A stretch of DNA of 46,710 nucleotides, taken from an uncultured Bryobacterales bacterium. GTDB lineage: Bacteria > Acidobacteriota > Terriglobia > Bryobacterales > Bryobacteraceae. Positions 8,537 to 17,099 of the stretch are shown here, piece by piece (positions within the stretch are counted from its first letter, which is position 1; every line of letters starts with the position of its first letter). The DNA is taken from positions 1 through 46,710 of the forward strand of contig CALGAR010000023.1 of assembly GCA_937959285.1 (NCBI GenBank), written 5' to 3'. The notes beneath the pieces were generated by a model. That model had not been told where the DNA came from. It was given only the letters and a program-made list of their open reading frames with translations, and ran no database searches. The translations under genes were made by a program, and so were the position numbers.

Positions 8537-9321
8537 CGCTTTAGGTGAAACACAAGTTCGACAGTTGCCGAATCCCGCTCATAGCCGGCGGGCAAGGGTG
8601 GAAAAGGCGCTGCATCCTGCACAGCGCGTTGCGCGGAGTAATCCAGCGCTGGAATGCCACTCCGCTGAAATAGTCGAATGTTCCGCACCTCACCGCTTCT
8701 TAAGACATCGAACAATACGATCACTGGAGGCGCGGTTTGAAGGCGCGGATCGATATCCTGCGTACGCCACGCTCGCGCAACTCGATCCCGAAGCAGCTGG
8801 GCGTAAGCGCCAAAGCGATTGCCAAACGGGGAACCGCTCCCAACGCCCACTCCGCCGGATCCTGCGGTCAGGCCGTACATCGGGTTGCTCATTGTCTGCC
8901 CCGTGGAACTGTACAGCTGGTTGGGCTTGTCCTCCGGCACTGTGCGGTAACGCTGCCGGCTGGCCGGCGTCTCTTTTTCACGCGCAGCCTTTGTGCGGCC
9001 TTTCAAGGGGATGGCGTCTGGATCCTCTTTCACGGCCTGCTTCGGCTGGGGCTTGGGCGGCGCGGGCACCTTGCTTTCTGTGTCATTCGCTACCGGGGTC
9101 CGAATGCCTCCCCGGTCTGGCAAAGGAATCGAGGATACCGGAGTCACAGTGACCCCGGCGCCTCCGAGCGAGTCGGGATCGCCGAAGGTATCATGGCTCC
9201 GGTTCGTAAGGAAGGTGACCAGAAAGAGCGTCGCGAAGATACCACAGTGGAACAGCACCGACCCAATCAGCGGTGTCCGCAGGGACTCCCGGGCATCGAG
9301 AATGTCGGTGTGCCCTCTCAT
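8533..9321 (-). CDS. tolA: TolA/TonB-type energy transducer
   Basis: 262 residues: a cytoplasmic N-terminus, one membrane anchor at ~18-39 containing SVLFHCGIFATLFLV, a Pro/Lys-rich and low-complexity periplasmic region (~60-165, including PAPPKPQPKQ and a Gly/Ser stretch), and a TonB-like C-terminal domain ~168-262 with PPVIVLFDVLRSGEVRNI and PFPPLPAGY. It should link the TolQR proton channel to TolB-Pal. It is shorter than E. coli TolA and lacks the long Ala/Lys helix, so the TolA symbol rests mainly on its place between tolR and tolB. Confidence 0.85.
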   Translation of the reverse strand: MRGHTDILDARESLRTPLIGSVLFHCGIFATLFLVTFLTNRSHDTFGDPDSLGGAGVTVTPVSSIPLPDRGGIRTPVANDTESKVPAPPKPQPKQAVKEDPDAIPLKGRTKAAREKETPASRQRYRTVPEDKPNQLYSSTGQTMSNPMYGLTAGSGGVGVGSGSPFGNRFGAYAQLLRDRVARAWRTQDIDPRLQTAPPVIVLFDVLRSGEVRNIRLFQRSGIPALDYSAQRAVQDAAPFPPLPAGYERDSATVELVFHLKR

Positions 9322-9323
9322 CG

Positions 9324-9776
9324 CTATCTCCGCGGACGGTCGGCCTCGTCTTCAGGTTTGGTCACCAGACGGACCTCAATTTTGGCCTGCCCGAGTGCGC
9401 TGATCACCTGGGCCATGGGGTTCCAAACGGTATCTTTGTCGGCACGGATGTATACAGCGTTTCCTTTGGCTCCGTACCGGGCGCGGATGTCGTCCGCGAG
9501 GGAATTGACGTTTGCCGGTTTGTCGGCCAAATAAACTTCCCCGCTTCGGGTGATTGTGATCACTGGCAGTTCCTCGGCGCTCTCGCGGACTTCCCTGACC
9601 TTGGGAACATCGACCTCGAGGCCGAATTCCATTACCTGCGCCGTGAGCATGAAGATAATCAACAGCACCAGCACGACGTCCACGAGCGGAATGACGTTCA
9701 TCTCCGACAGCGGGCGCATGTTGCCAAACCGCCGCCGTCCAGTGCCTGCTGACCCGTTGTCAACCGAGAACGCCAT
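9324..9776 (-). CDS. tolR: TolR/ExbD family biopolymer transport protein
   Basis: 150 residues with a single transmembrane helix ~31-50 (LVDVVLVLLIIFMLTAQVM) that carries the essential proton-pathway Asp at 33, followed by a periplasmic domain (VDVPKV, then a beta-rich part). It forms the stator with TolQ and uses the proton motive force to act on TolA. The stop is two bases before the tolA start, and the ATG is three bases after the tolQ stop, so the three are translated from one message. Confidence 0.94.
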   Translation of the reverse strand: MAFSVDNGSAGTGRRRFGNMRPLSEMNVIPLVDVVLVLLIIFMLTAQVMEFGLEVDVPKVREVRESAEELPVITITRSGEVYLADKPANVNSLADDIRARYGAKGNAVYIRADKDTVWNPMAQVISALGQAKIEVRLVTKPEDEADRPRR

Positions 9777-9779
9777 TAT

Positions 9780-10463
9780 CTAGTCCTCGTAGGTCCGCTC
9801 GGCGAGGTTCATAAACTCCAGCGAAAAGTCGTCCATCCTCGCTCCAAACTCGCGAATGACGTGCCCGAAATGGTTGTAAAAAACAGCCGCCGGAATAGCA
9901 GCCGCGAGGCCCATGCCTGTTGCCACGAGGGCTTCCGCGATACCCGGCGCGACAACGCGAAGGCTCGCGCTACCCGCGAGACTGAGCGCCTGGAAAGCTC
10001 CAATAATACCCCACACAGTGCCGAACAAGCCGACGAACGGCGATACCGTCGCCGCGGTCGCAAGCCAGTTCATATTCCGCTCGAGCTTTGTCAACTGCTC
10101 GCTGATGCCCAATTGCAGGCTTCGCTCGAGAGCAAGACGGTTCGAGAGGGTTCCTTTGCTCTTCAGTTGCCGCTCAACTTCGGAGTAGCCGAAGTCGAAA
10201 ACCGATGAAAGCGGCGAGGCGCGGAACTGCTCGACCGCCAGCGCAACTGCCTCTAATCCGTTTGCTTTACGGAAGGCGCGAAGAAACTGGGCGTTCGCCA
10301 TACGAGCGGATCGGAATACGTTCCACTTGGCAAAAATGATCGCCCAGGAAACAATAGAAAAAAGCAGCAGCAGGACGAGAATCACCTGGGAGACGGGATT
10401 GGCCCTGGCGACCAGTTCCCAGATGCTCACCTGCAATAACAGGAAACCGCAAGGAAGCGACAA
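9780..10463 (-). CDS. tolQ: TolQ/ExbB/MotA family proton channel protein, TTG start
   Basis: 227 residues with three membrane segments: ~24-45 (VSQVILVLLLLFSIVSWAIIF), ~128-150 (LATAATVSPFVGLFGTVWGII) and ~165-190 (ALVATGMGLAAAIPAAVFYN), the MotA/TolQ/ExbB pattern. It forms the inner-membrane channel with TolR. The start is the TTG at 10463, which has an excellent AAAGGAG site six bases upstream; a GTG at 10430 in the same frame has none, so the rarer codon is preferred. It is the first gene of the long minus-strand run and diverges from recN across 157 bases. Confidence 0.94.
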   Translation of the reverse strand: MSLPCGFLLLQVSIWELVARANPVSQVILVLLLLFSIVSWAIIFAKWNVFRSARMANAQFLRAFRKANGLEAVALAVEQFRASPLSSVFDFGYSEVERQLKSKGTLSNRLALERSLQLGISEQLTKLERNMNWLATAATVSPFVGLFGTVWGIIGAFQALSLAGSASLRVVAPGIAEALVATGMGLAAAIPAAVFYNHFGHVIREFGARMDDFSLEFMNLAERTYED

Positions 10464-10607
10464 CCGACTCTCCTTTAAACCTTTAACTCTCCATTCTACT
10501 CATTGCCGACTTGCTTCCCCAAAAGCTAAAGGAAGCATAATCTCTTAAAACAGACGCGCGCCGGCGGCTCAAGAGTTGGATAGCGTCTGAAGCAGGGCGT
10601 TTCCCTT

Positions 10608-10620
10608 TATACTGTGTGCG
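10608..10620 (+). promoter_or_regulatory. Candidate -10 box (TATACT) seven bases before the recN start
   Basis: TATACT occupies 10608-10613 and the recN ATG is at 10621. With a start point about seven bases after the -10, transcription would begin at or next to the ATG, and the intervening GTGTGCG offers no Shine-Dalgarno. No convincing -35 hexamer is seen 16-18 bases upstream. Confidence 0.45.
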
Positions 10621-12288
10621 ATGCTCCTCGAACTTGTGGTGGAGAACTATGCCGTTGTTGAGCGAGTGCGGGTTCGCTACCATCCTGGTCTTAATTTGCT
10701 GACCGGAGAGACCGGATCGGGCAAGTCGATTGTAGTTGACGCACTCGGGCTGCTGTTCGGCGGGCGAGCTTCGGCGGAGATGGTACGCGCCGGGGCGGAG
10801 CGCTCCAGAATCTCGGGCATCTTTGATTTGCCCTCGGATCCCTCCTTCCGCGAACTTCTGGAATCGGCTGGCATCGAGGCGGAGGACGGGGAGCTGCTGC
10901 TCGAACGAGAGATTTTCGCCAACGGCAAGTCCCGGGCCTTCATCAATTCGCGTCCGGCGACCGTGACGCTCCTGAAGGAACTGGCGCCGTACCTGGGCGA
11001 CATTCACGGGCAGCATGACCAGCAGCGTCTGTTTCTGCCGGCGGCGCAGCTCGACCTGGTCGATACGTTCGGCGGCTGCTCGGCCCTGCTGAACGAGGTT
11101 GCCGACGTCTACCGGCGCTGGCGGTCCGTGCAGGAGGAGCTTGCGGAGCTGGAGCGCACGGAACAGGAAAAGTTGCGTCTGGCGGACCTGTGGTCGTTCC
11201 AGCGCAAGGAGATCGAAGGCGTTAATCCCCGCGAGGGCGAGGATGAAGAGCTCGAAACGGAACGGCGCGTTCTGCAAAACCTGACGCGCCTTCAGGAAAG
11301 CGCGAACCTCGCCTACGAGGCGCTGTACGAATCGCCCGAGTCGGCTGTCGCGAATCTTGGCTCGGCCATTCGCCGCCTGGAGGAAGTGTGCCGCATCGAT
11401 CCTTCCCTGGGTGACGTGCTCGAGACCCTCAAGCCTGCCCAGATTGCAATCAACGAGGCGGCCCGGTCTCTTTCGACGTACATCGCCCGGCTCGAGGCGG
11501 ATCCCGAGCGTTTGGAACAAATTGAGTCCCGCCTGGCGTCTATCGACAAGTTGAAACGAAAGTACGGGGCGACGATCGGGGACATCCTTGCCTTTCTTGA
11601 GGATGTACGCCGGAATTTGGATGCGCTGGAAACGGCCGGCGAGCGGCGCGAGACGCTCAAACAGCAGGAAGATGCCCTGCGAGCGGAATACGAAACAGCA
11701 GCCGAAAAACTGAGCGAAAGACGCCGGGAGGCTGCGGCGAAACTCGCGGCTCGCGTAGAGGAGGAACTGGCAGGGCTTGCGATGAAGGGGACGGCATTTT
11801 GCATTGCTGTCAGTGCGGCGGCTCCGTCTGCGCGGGGATCCGATCACGTTGAGTTTCTCGTCTCTCCGAACCGTGGCGAAGAGCCCAAGCCGCTGGAGAA
11901 AGTGGCGTCGGGCGGCGAGCTTTCGCGCATTGCGCTGGCGCTCAAAACCTGTACAACCCTTTCGGGTAAGCCCGAGGATGGATGGGCCAGGACCCTCGTC
12001 TTCGATGAGGTGGATGCGGGCATCGGCGGCGTCGCCGCGGAGCGGGTCGGGGAGCGGCTGAAGAGCCTTGCCCGGCGCGACCAGGTCCTCTGTGTTACGC
12101 ACCTCGCCCAAATTGCGGCCTTCGCCGACCATCACTACGTGGTAGAGAAGCGGGAAGTGCGTGGACGCACTGTAGCCGAGATCGAAGAGCTGACCGGCGA
12201 GGCTCGCGTCCGCGAAATCAGCCGCATGCTTTCCGGCCGAACGACACCTGAGGCGCTCCGGCACGCCGAGCAGCTGATCCGGAAATGA
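10621..12288 (+). CDS. recN: DNA repair protein RecN
   Basis: 555 residues of an SMC-like ATPase acting in double-strand break repair in the cytosol. The N-terminal half has the Walker A GETGSGKS at 29-36 and IHGQHDQQ after about residue 125. The centre is long coiled coil (~150-380). The C-terminal half has the ABC signature VASGGELSRIALALK and Walker B TLVFDEVDAGIGG, followed by VLCVTHLAQIAAFADHH. Length matches the family. The ATG at 10621 has no Shine-Dalgarno but a -10-like box seven bases upstream, suggesting a leaderless message. It converges on map with a five-base gap. Confidence 0.96.
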   Translation: MLLELVVENYAVVERVRVRYHPGLNLLTGETGSGKSIVVDALGLLFGGRASAEMVRAGAERSRISGIFDLPSDPSFRELLESAGIEAEDGELLLEREIFANGKSRAFINSRPATVTLLKELAPYLGDIHGQHDQQRLFLPAAQLDLVDTFGGCSALLNEVADVYRRWRSVQEELAELERTEQEKLRLADLWSFQRKEIEGVNPREGEDEELETERRVLQNLTRLQESANLAYEALYESPESAVANLGSAIRRLEEVCRIDPSLGDVLETLKPAQIAINEAARSLSTYIARLEADPERLEQIESRLASIDKLKRKYGATIGDILAFLEDVRRNLDALETAGERRETLKQQEDALRAEYETAAEKLSERRREAAAKLAARVEEELAGLAMKGTAFCIAVSAAAPSARGSDHVEFLVSPNRGEEPKPLEKVASGGELSRIALALKTCTTLSGKPEDGWARTLVFDEVDAGIGGVAAERVGERLKSLARRDQVLCVTHLAQIAAFADHHYVVEKREVRGRTVAEIEELTGEARVREISRMLSGRTTPEALRHAEQLIRK

Positions 12289-12293
12289 GGCGG

Positions 12294-13034
12294 TCAGACG
12301 GTTAGCACGATCGGTTCGCCTCGCGTAATCACCACGGTATGTTCGTAGTGCGCCGCGAGTCTGCCGTCGGCTGTCTTGAAGGTCCATCCATCCTCCTGCA
12401 ACAGTCCTCGTCCCCACCCGGCAGCCACAATGGGCTCGATCGTGATCACCAGGCCTTCGGTGAGCCGCTGCCGCGCCCTGGGTTCGTAGTAGTTGGGCAC
12501 ATTGGGCGGCTCATGGATTGCCCTGCCGATTCCGTGCCCAACAAACTCGCGCATCACTTCAAACCCGCAGCGCTTCGTTTCCCGTTCCACCGCCCGGCCG
12601 ATTTCGCAAATGCGCACACCGGGCCGTGCGACGTCCAGCGCTTTCCGGAAGGCGCGTGCGGCGCACGAGGTCAGAGCGCGGGCGGCGGCGGAAACGGGCG
12701 GCACGGCGACTGTGATCGCTGCATCGGCAAAAAAGCCGTCCTTCCCGGCGGCAACGTCCAGCTTCACCAGGTCGCCTTCCCGGATCACTCGCGGTCCCGG
12801 GATGCCGTGGATCGCCTCGTCGTTGACGGAAATGCAGGCAGCACCCGGGAAGCGGTACGTTTTCTTTGGAGCGGATACGGCCCCGTGCCCGGCAAGGACC
12901 TTCTCGCCGGCTTCATCCACTTCCGCAGTTGTGACGCCGGGCCGGACCATGCCCGCCATCGCTCGCAAAGCTTCTGCGACGATCCGGCCGATAGCCCGCA
13001 GCTTCTCAAGTTCTCGATCGGATTGGATTGACAT
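12294..13034 (-). CDS. map: Type I methionine aminopeptidase
   Basis: 246 residues that remove N-terminal Met from nascent proteins. Metal ligands are visible: Asp in LDVAAGKDGFFADAA (two Asp), His in EFVGHGIGRAIHE, Glu in ITIEPIV and Glu in HYEHTVV. HGIPGPRVIREGDLVK is also typical. I chose the ATG at 13034 (MSIQSDRE); a GTG at 13049 in frame would add five residues. It lies downstream of the two phosphohexomutase genes but behind its own candidate promoter, and converges on recN with five bases between stops. Confidence 0.95.
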   Translation of the reverse strand: MSIQSDRELEKLRAIGRIVAEALRAMAGMVRPGVTTAEVDEAGEKVLAGHGAVSAPKKTYRFPGAACISVNDEAIHGIPGPRVIREGDLVKLDVAAGKDGFFADAAITVAVPPVSAAARALTSCAARAFRKALDVARPGVRICEIGRAVERETKRCGFEVMREFVGHGIGRAIHEPPNVPNYYEPRARQRLTEGLVITIEPIVAAGWGRGLLQEDGWTFKTADGRLAAHYEHTVVITRGEPIVLTV

Positions 13035-13082
13035 CCGCCACCGTCCCACCCAGGCCGCACTCGGGCTTGGCCAGTTAACACT

Positions 13083-13127
13083 TGTGAACTGTGCTCACAT
13101 TTATGAGTCTACGGGAAATTTGATCAA
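13083..13127 (-). promoter_or_regulatory. Candidate map promoter with a downstream dyad
   Basis: On the minus strand TTGATC (plus 13122-13127) and CATAAA (plus 13100-13105) lie 16 bases apart, a reasonable sigma-70 pair, about 66 bases before the map ATG. Immediately downstream TGTGA and TCACA form a dyad separated by seven bases (plus 13083-13099), which could be an operator or a 5' UTR hairpin. Confidence 0.45.
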
Positions 13128-13141
13128 CTTAGTAGCGCATC

Positions 13142-14506
13142 TTACGATTGCTGCAGGGCCTGAACGACTCTGCCGTAGAGTTCCTCCAGACGCCCTGCCG
13201 AGCGAGCCTCCGCAGCAAGCCGGAGCAACGGTTCGGTGTTTGAGGCGCGGACATGCACCCATCCGTCGTCGAGCAGCAGCTTGAGCCCATCGGTCCGGTC
13301 GGCCGGCACTCCCGGGAAGGCCTGTTCGAGGGACTGCATCAGCATGCCAAGACGGCCGTGTTCGTAGCTGACCTTCCCCAAGCGGCGGTAATACTTCGGG
13401 AGCTCCGCCGCCATTTGCGAGATCGACTTTCCGGTTTGAGCCATGCGGTGGAGGAGGAACGCCATCCCCGTATAACTATCCCGGCAAAGATGCACAGCCG
13501 GAAAGATAATGCCTCCGTTTGAACCCTCCCCGCCGATGGCGGCCTTTACTGCACGCATGCGCTCGACGACATTCGCCTCGCCTACGGGGGTTCGAAAAAC
13601 CTGCCTCCCGTGCCGCCGCGCCACGTCCTCCACAACGGAGGAGGTCGTCAGGTTCACGACGATATCGCCGGCATGCAAAGCAAGCGCCGCATCGACCACC
13701 AGGGCCAGCACGTCGTCATTGTCCAGGACGCGGCCGTTTTCATCGCAGACCGCAAGGCGGTCGCCGTCCGGGTCCTGGCCAAAGCCGATTTCGCACCCTT
13801 CGCGCCAGACCAGGGCGGCAAGTTCCGTCAACGACTCCGGCTTCGGTTCCGCCTCCCTCGGGAAAGGCTTGCCGGGATCGACCCAGATAGCTCTCAAATC
13901 GCAGCCGAGGATCTGCTCGAGGAACTGACAGCTCATCGCGCTGCCAGCGCCGTTGACGCTATCTAGGGCCACCCGGAAGCGGCGCCGGCGGATGGCTTCC
14001 ACGTCGACGTGCCGCAGAATACGCTCAAAGTGACGCTTCGGTCCGCTCTCGTAATCCTGCGTGATGCCGCGGATCTCGCTGTTCGCCGCGCGCCGGAACT
14101 GACTCTGATGATAGAGATCGATCAACTCGCCGCGCTCGTACTGGTTGAAGAATAAACCTTCTGAATTGAACAGTTTAAGGGCGTTGTACTCGGGCGGGTT
14201 GTGTGAAGCTGTCAGTGCAATGCCGCCGCGAGCGCCGGTATCCGCTACGTAGATTTGAATCGTAGGTGTCGGAAGGACGCCCACATCCACCACCTCGCTT
14301 CCAGCGGCCAGCAGCCCGCAGGAAACCGCGTGCTGGAGCATTTGGCCGGTCATCCGCGTGTCTCGTCCAACAATGACCCGTCCTCGCCCGATGTAGGTTC
14401 CGAAAGCTTGTCCGAATGCGCATGCAAGGGATGGCGTCAGAAAGTCGCCCACGACACCCCGAATGCCCGACACGCCTATCTTGAGTAAATGCTCCCGGCG
14501 AGGCAT
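13142..14506 (-). CDS. Phosphohexomutase (phosphoglucosamine/phosphomannomutase family), canonical copy
   Basis: 454 residues of the alpha-D-phosphohexomutase superfamily, which interconverts sugar 1- and 6-phosphates through a phosphoserine. All four sites are canonical: TASHNP with Ser101, the magnesium loop DPDGDR at 245-250, the sugar loop GEGSNGG at 326-332, and the phosphate site RASNTEP at 420-426. It may act on glucosamine-, mannose- or glucose-phosphate; the sugar loop resembles archaeal-type GlmM/ManB enzymes, so I give no symbol. Its ATG overlaps the stop of the upstream paralogue by one base (TGATG), so the two are translated together, perhaps as partners. Confidence 0.9.
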   Translation of the reverse strand: MPRREHLLKIGVSGIRGVVGDFLTPSLACAFGQAFGTYIGRGRVIVGRDTRMTGQMLQHAVSCGLLAAGSEVVDVGVLPTPTIQIYVADTGARGGIALTASHNPPEYNALKLFNSEGLFFNQYERGELIDLYHQSQFRRAANSEIRGITQDYESGPKRHFERILRHVDVEAIRRRRFRVALDSVNGAGSAMSCQFLEQILGCDLRAIWVDPGKPFPREAEPKPESLTELAALVWREGCEIGFGQDPDGDRLAVCDENGRVLDNDDVLALVVDAALALHAGDIVVNLTTSSVVEDVARRHGRQVFRTPVGEANVVERMRAVKAAIGGEGSNGGIIFPAVHLCRDSYTGMAFLLHRMAQTGKSISQMAAELPKYYRRLGKVSYEHGRLGMLMQSLEQAFPGVPADRTDGLKLLLDDGWVHVRASNTEPLLRLAAEARSAGRLEELYGRVVQALQQS

Positions 14507-15873
14507 CAGACGTAGCTCCTCACTCGTCCCATCAAGTCCTCAAACAGGGTTACTGGCGGATCTCCCCGCTGTTCGCAGATCACCCGCACAACCGGCTCCG
14601 TCTGGCTTACACGAACATGGAACCAGCGATCCGGCCAGTCGACGCGCAGTCCATCGATGGAAGTGACGTGGCCATCGCTGTAAGCCATCTGGATCTCCAT
14701 GAGTAGTTCGGGAAGGCGGCGGGATGCGAACGGAAGCTGTCCTTTCAGCATGGAGTAGCGCGGATAGGCGTTCACGATCTCCGACAACCGCGCCTTTCTT
14801 TCCGCCATCATCGACAGGATGGCAAGCATGGAGGCAATTCCATCGTAGACGAAGCGGAACTGCGGCATCATCACCGCGCCGGTGCCCTCGCCTGCCAGCG
14901 CCACCTGCTCGGGGCGGTAGCCGGTCAGAGCATCGATTGCCGCCTGACGGCCTACGGGAGCGCGAACCACCTTCGCCCCGTGTCGCGCAGCCACCTCTTC
15001 CACAAGCGCCGTGGTCGAGATGTTGGTAATTACAAGCCGTCCAGGCACTCGTGGAAGGACGTAGTCGGCCAGAATCGGCAGGATCATCTCCTCGCTTACC
15101 GGGTTTCCCTCTTCCGTGGCGATCGCCACGCGGTCCGAATCCGCATCGAAGAGAAAACCCGCGTCGGCGCCTACGGGCTGCATCAGCGGCGCCAGTTGAA
15201 GGCCGACGGTCTCCCGGGAGATTGCCGGATCGTGGGCGAAGTCGACCCCTTCTGTCTTCTCGTTGATCAGAATCAGATTCAGCCCAAAGTGTTCTTTCAT
15301 CCGGCGGAGGATCAGCGCCGAAGTGCCGTTGCAGCAGTCAACGAGAACCTTGAACTGCCGCAGGGACTCCAGATCGAACACCTGGGCCAAGTCATCGAGA
15401 TAGGGGTCGATTGCGTTGTCCTGGAGGCACAGCTTTCCTACTTCCGTCCAGCCCACAAAATCGAACTTTTTCAGGTGGTAGATATCCAGCAGTTCGCTCG
15501 CCTCGGCGGTTGAGAGGTAGATGCCATTCGGTCCAAAAAACTTAAGGGCATTCCATTCCGCTGCGTTATGACTTGCTCCGATTGACACCCCGCCGCCCGC
15601 GCCGATCCGGCTGATTGTATGCTGTATAACCGGCGTGGAGACGACGCCGAGATCGATGACATCGTGTCCTGTAGCCAGTAGAGCTGCCACAACTCCCTCA
15701 CGGATCATCACGCCGCTGGCGCGAGTGTCCCTCCCAAGAACAACGGGCACTTTCGGAGCAAGGAACGTGCCAAAGGCGGAGGCGAAGTCCAGGACGTGAG
15801 ACGCCGTGAGTCCGGGGCCAACAACACCGCGAACACCGACGTGGGAGATTCTCAGCAATTGCGGTTCGTTCAT
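14506..15873 (-). CDS. Phosphohexomutase paralogue with altered active-site loops
   Basis: 455 residues, collinear with the next gene and clearly a paralogue (for example VxGVRGVVG, VxLGRDTRASG, WNALKFF). The catalytic loop is GASHNA with Ser101 and His102 kept but Pro104 lost; the metal loop is DADSDR (three Asp kept at 243, 245, 247); the sugar loop is GEGTGAV rather than GEGSNGG; the phosphate loop is RVSQTEP at 421-427. The core chemistry may survive, but the substrate is probably different, or it may be a regulatory subunit. GGAG lies upstream of the ATG. It is the first gene of the pair and diverges from the esterase at 15919. Confidence 0.85.
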   Translation of the reverse strand: MNEPQLLRISHVGVRGVVGPGLTASHVLDFASAFGTFLAPKVPVVLGRDTRASGVMIREGVVAALLATGHDVIDLGVVSTPVIQHTISRIGAGGGVSIGASHNAAEWNALKFFGPNGIYLSTAEASELLDIYHLKKFDFVGWTEVGKLCLQDNAIDPYLDDLAQVFDLESLRQFKVLVDCCNGTSALILRRMKEHFGLNLILINEKTEGVDFAHDPAISRETVGLQLAPLMQPVGADAGFLFDADSDRVAIATEEGNPVSEEMILPILADYVLPRVPGRLVITNISTTALVEEVAARHGAKVVRAPVGRQAAIDALTGYRPEQVALAGEGTGAVMMPQFRFVYDGIASMLAILSMMAERKARLSEIVNAYPRYSMLKGQLPFASRRLPELLMEIQMAYSDGHVTSIDGLRVDWPDRWFHVRVSQTEPVVRVICEQRGDPPVTLFEDLMGRVRSYV

Positions 15874-15918
15874 GCGATCTGTGCTCCGGAGATTTCAATA
15901 TAAGCTGGTTGGTACCCT

Positions 15919-16779
15919 ATGCGAAAATTTACCCCGCTCCTCCTCCTCCTCCTTTGCGCGTGTGCGGCAGCGCAGGACAAGCGCCCGGCCGCACTCCCTG
16001 AGTGGGTTGAGGTGGACTCAAACGTGCCGTACTCCGAATACAAACAAACGGTCGTGGATATCCTCCGGCCGAAAGGGCCTTACCAAGGAAAACGGCCGGG
16101 TGTGATTGTCATCCATGGCGGCGGATGGGTGCGTTTGAGCAAGGACCAGTTGGTGGCGTCGTTTTGCATCCCCTATCTGAAGGCGGGCTTCGTGGTGGCG
16201 AACGTGGAGTACCGTCTCGCGGATGTAGCGCCGGCGCCCGCCGCCGTCGAAGATGTGCTCCGCGCCGCGCACTGGTTTCGAAAGAACGCAGGGAAGTACA
16301 ACGTCGACCGGAAACGCATTGTTGTGACCGGAGCGTCGGCGGGCGGCCATCTTGCGCTCATGGTGGGAATGGTTTCCCGCAAAGCCAAACTCGGACCGCG
16401 AACGAAGGTAGCAGCGGTGGTGAACTTCTTCGGCATTACCGACGTTGGGGACCAGATTGAAGGCCCCAACATGCGCGAGTACGCCGTGAAGTGGGTGCCG
16501 GAGCAGCCGGACCGCCGAATGCTGGCATGGCGGGTATCCCCGATTGCTTACGTCCGCAAAGGACTGCCGCCCATCCTCACAATCCATGGGGATGCGGACC
16601 AGACCGTCCCCTACGAGCACGGTTTCAACTTGACGCGGCAGCTTCGACAGGTCGGTGTCGATGCGGAAATGATCAGCATTGCGAATGGGCGGCACGGGCT
16701 CACTCACGAGAAGTTGGTCGAACTCCACCATGACCGGGTCTTTGAGTTTCTTCGCCGTCACCGGGTTTTGAAAGATTGA
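15919..16779 (+). CDS. Secreted alpha/beta-hydrolase (esterase/lipase type)
   Basis: 286 residues with an N-terminal signal (MRKFTPLLLLLLCACAAAQ); the cysteines in it could also make it a lipoprotein, but the box is imperfect. The hydrolase fold shows the oxyanion motif HGGGW at 66-70, the nucleophile Ser140 in GASAGGH, the acid Asp227 in HGDADQTVP and His259 in NGRHGL. The HGGG type matches hormone-sensitive-lipase-like and feruloyl-esterase-like (BD-FAE) enzymes that deacylate sugars or small esters in the periplasm. A -10-like TATAAG sits at 15899-15904, fourteen bases before the ATG, with no clear Shine-Dalgarno. Confidence 0.85.
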   Translation: MRKFTPLLLLLLCACAAAQDKRPAALPEWVEVDSNVPYSEYKQTVVDILRPKGPYQGKRPGVIVIHGGGWVRLSKDQLVASFCIPYLKAGFVVANVEYRLADVAPAPAAVEDVLRAAHWFRKNAGKYNVDRKRIVVTGASAGGHLALMVGMVSRKAKLGPRTKVAAVVNFFGITDVGDQIEGPNMREYAVKWVPEQPDRRMLAWRVSPIAYVRKGLPPILTIHGDADQTVPYEHGFNLTRQLRQVGVDAEMISIANGRHGLTHEKLVELHHDRVFEFLRRHRVLKD

Positions 16780-16826
16780 GCCCAGAACCGGACAAGGAAG
16801 GCGGGACCTGTACACTGAAAGACAGC

Positions 16827-17099
16827 ATGTCTGTCTACGATGAACGGCGGGACGAACTGGATCGATATGAGTTCATGATGGGCGTGGCTCGCGGGCGGCT
16901 GGCAATGACGCTCGACCTGCTCACGGATTCTTTGATCCTGGTCGGCCAGCACGGAGTTTACTGTCAAAGCGCACGCCAGCCCGGCAAGCCCGCAATGGAC
17001 ATCCAGCTGATCTGGAAGGGAATCAGCGATGCCAAGGAACTCGTGGCATCGGTGATGGAAGAGCTGAAGAAGACTAAAGAGAACCCAGGAAAGGATTGA
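16827..17099 (+). CDS. Small conserved-looking protein of unknown function
   Basis: 90 residues from the ATG at 16827 (MSVYDERRDELDRYEFMMG). A TTG at 16776, overlapping the esterase stop, would add 17 residues. The protein is acidic to neutral and mainly helical, with MTLDLLTDSLILVGQHGVYC in the middle and a Lys-rich C-terminus. I recognise no family and see no signal peptide or membrane segment. A TACACT box lies ten bases before the ATG. The 3' end overlaps the end of the opposing MBL hydrolase gene by 26 bases. Confidence 0.6.
   Translation: MSVYDERRDELDRYEFMMGVARGRLAMTLDLLTDSLILVGQHGVYCQSARQPGKPAMDIQLIWKGISDAKELVASVMEELKKTKENPGKD

Noticed and set aside
10483..12417. A 644-codon open frame on the minus strand opposite recN
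   Set aside because: It is the antisense of recN and tolerates no known domains; recN has full Walker and signature motifs on the other strand. High GC codon bias keeps such shadows open.
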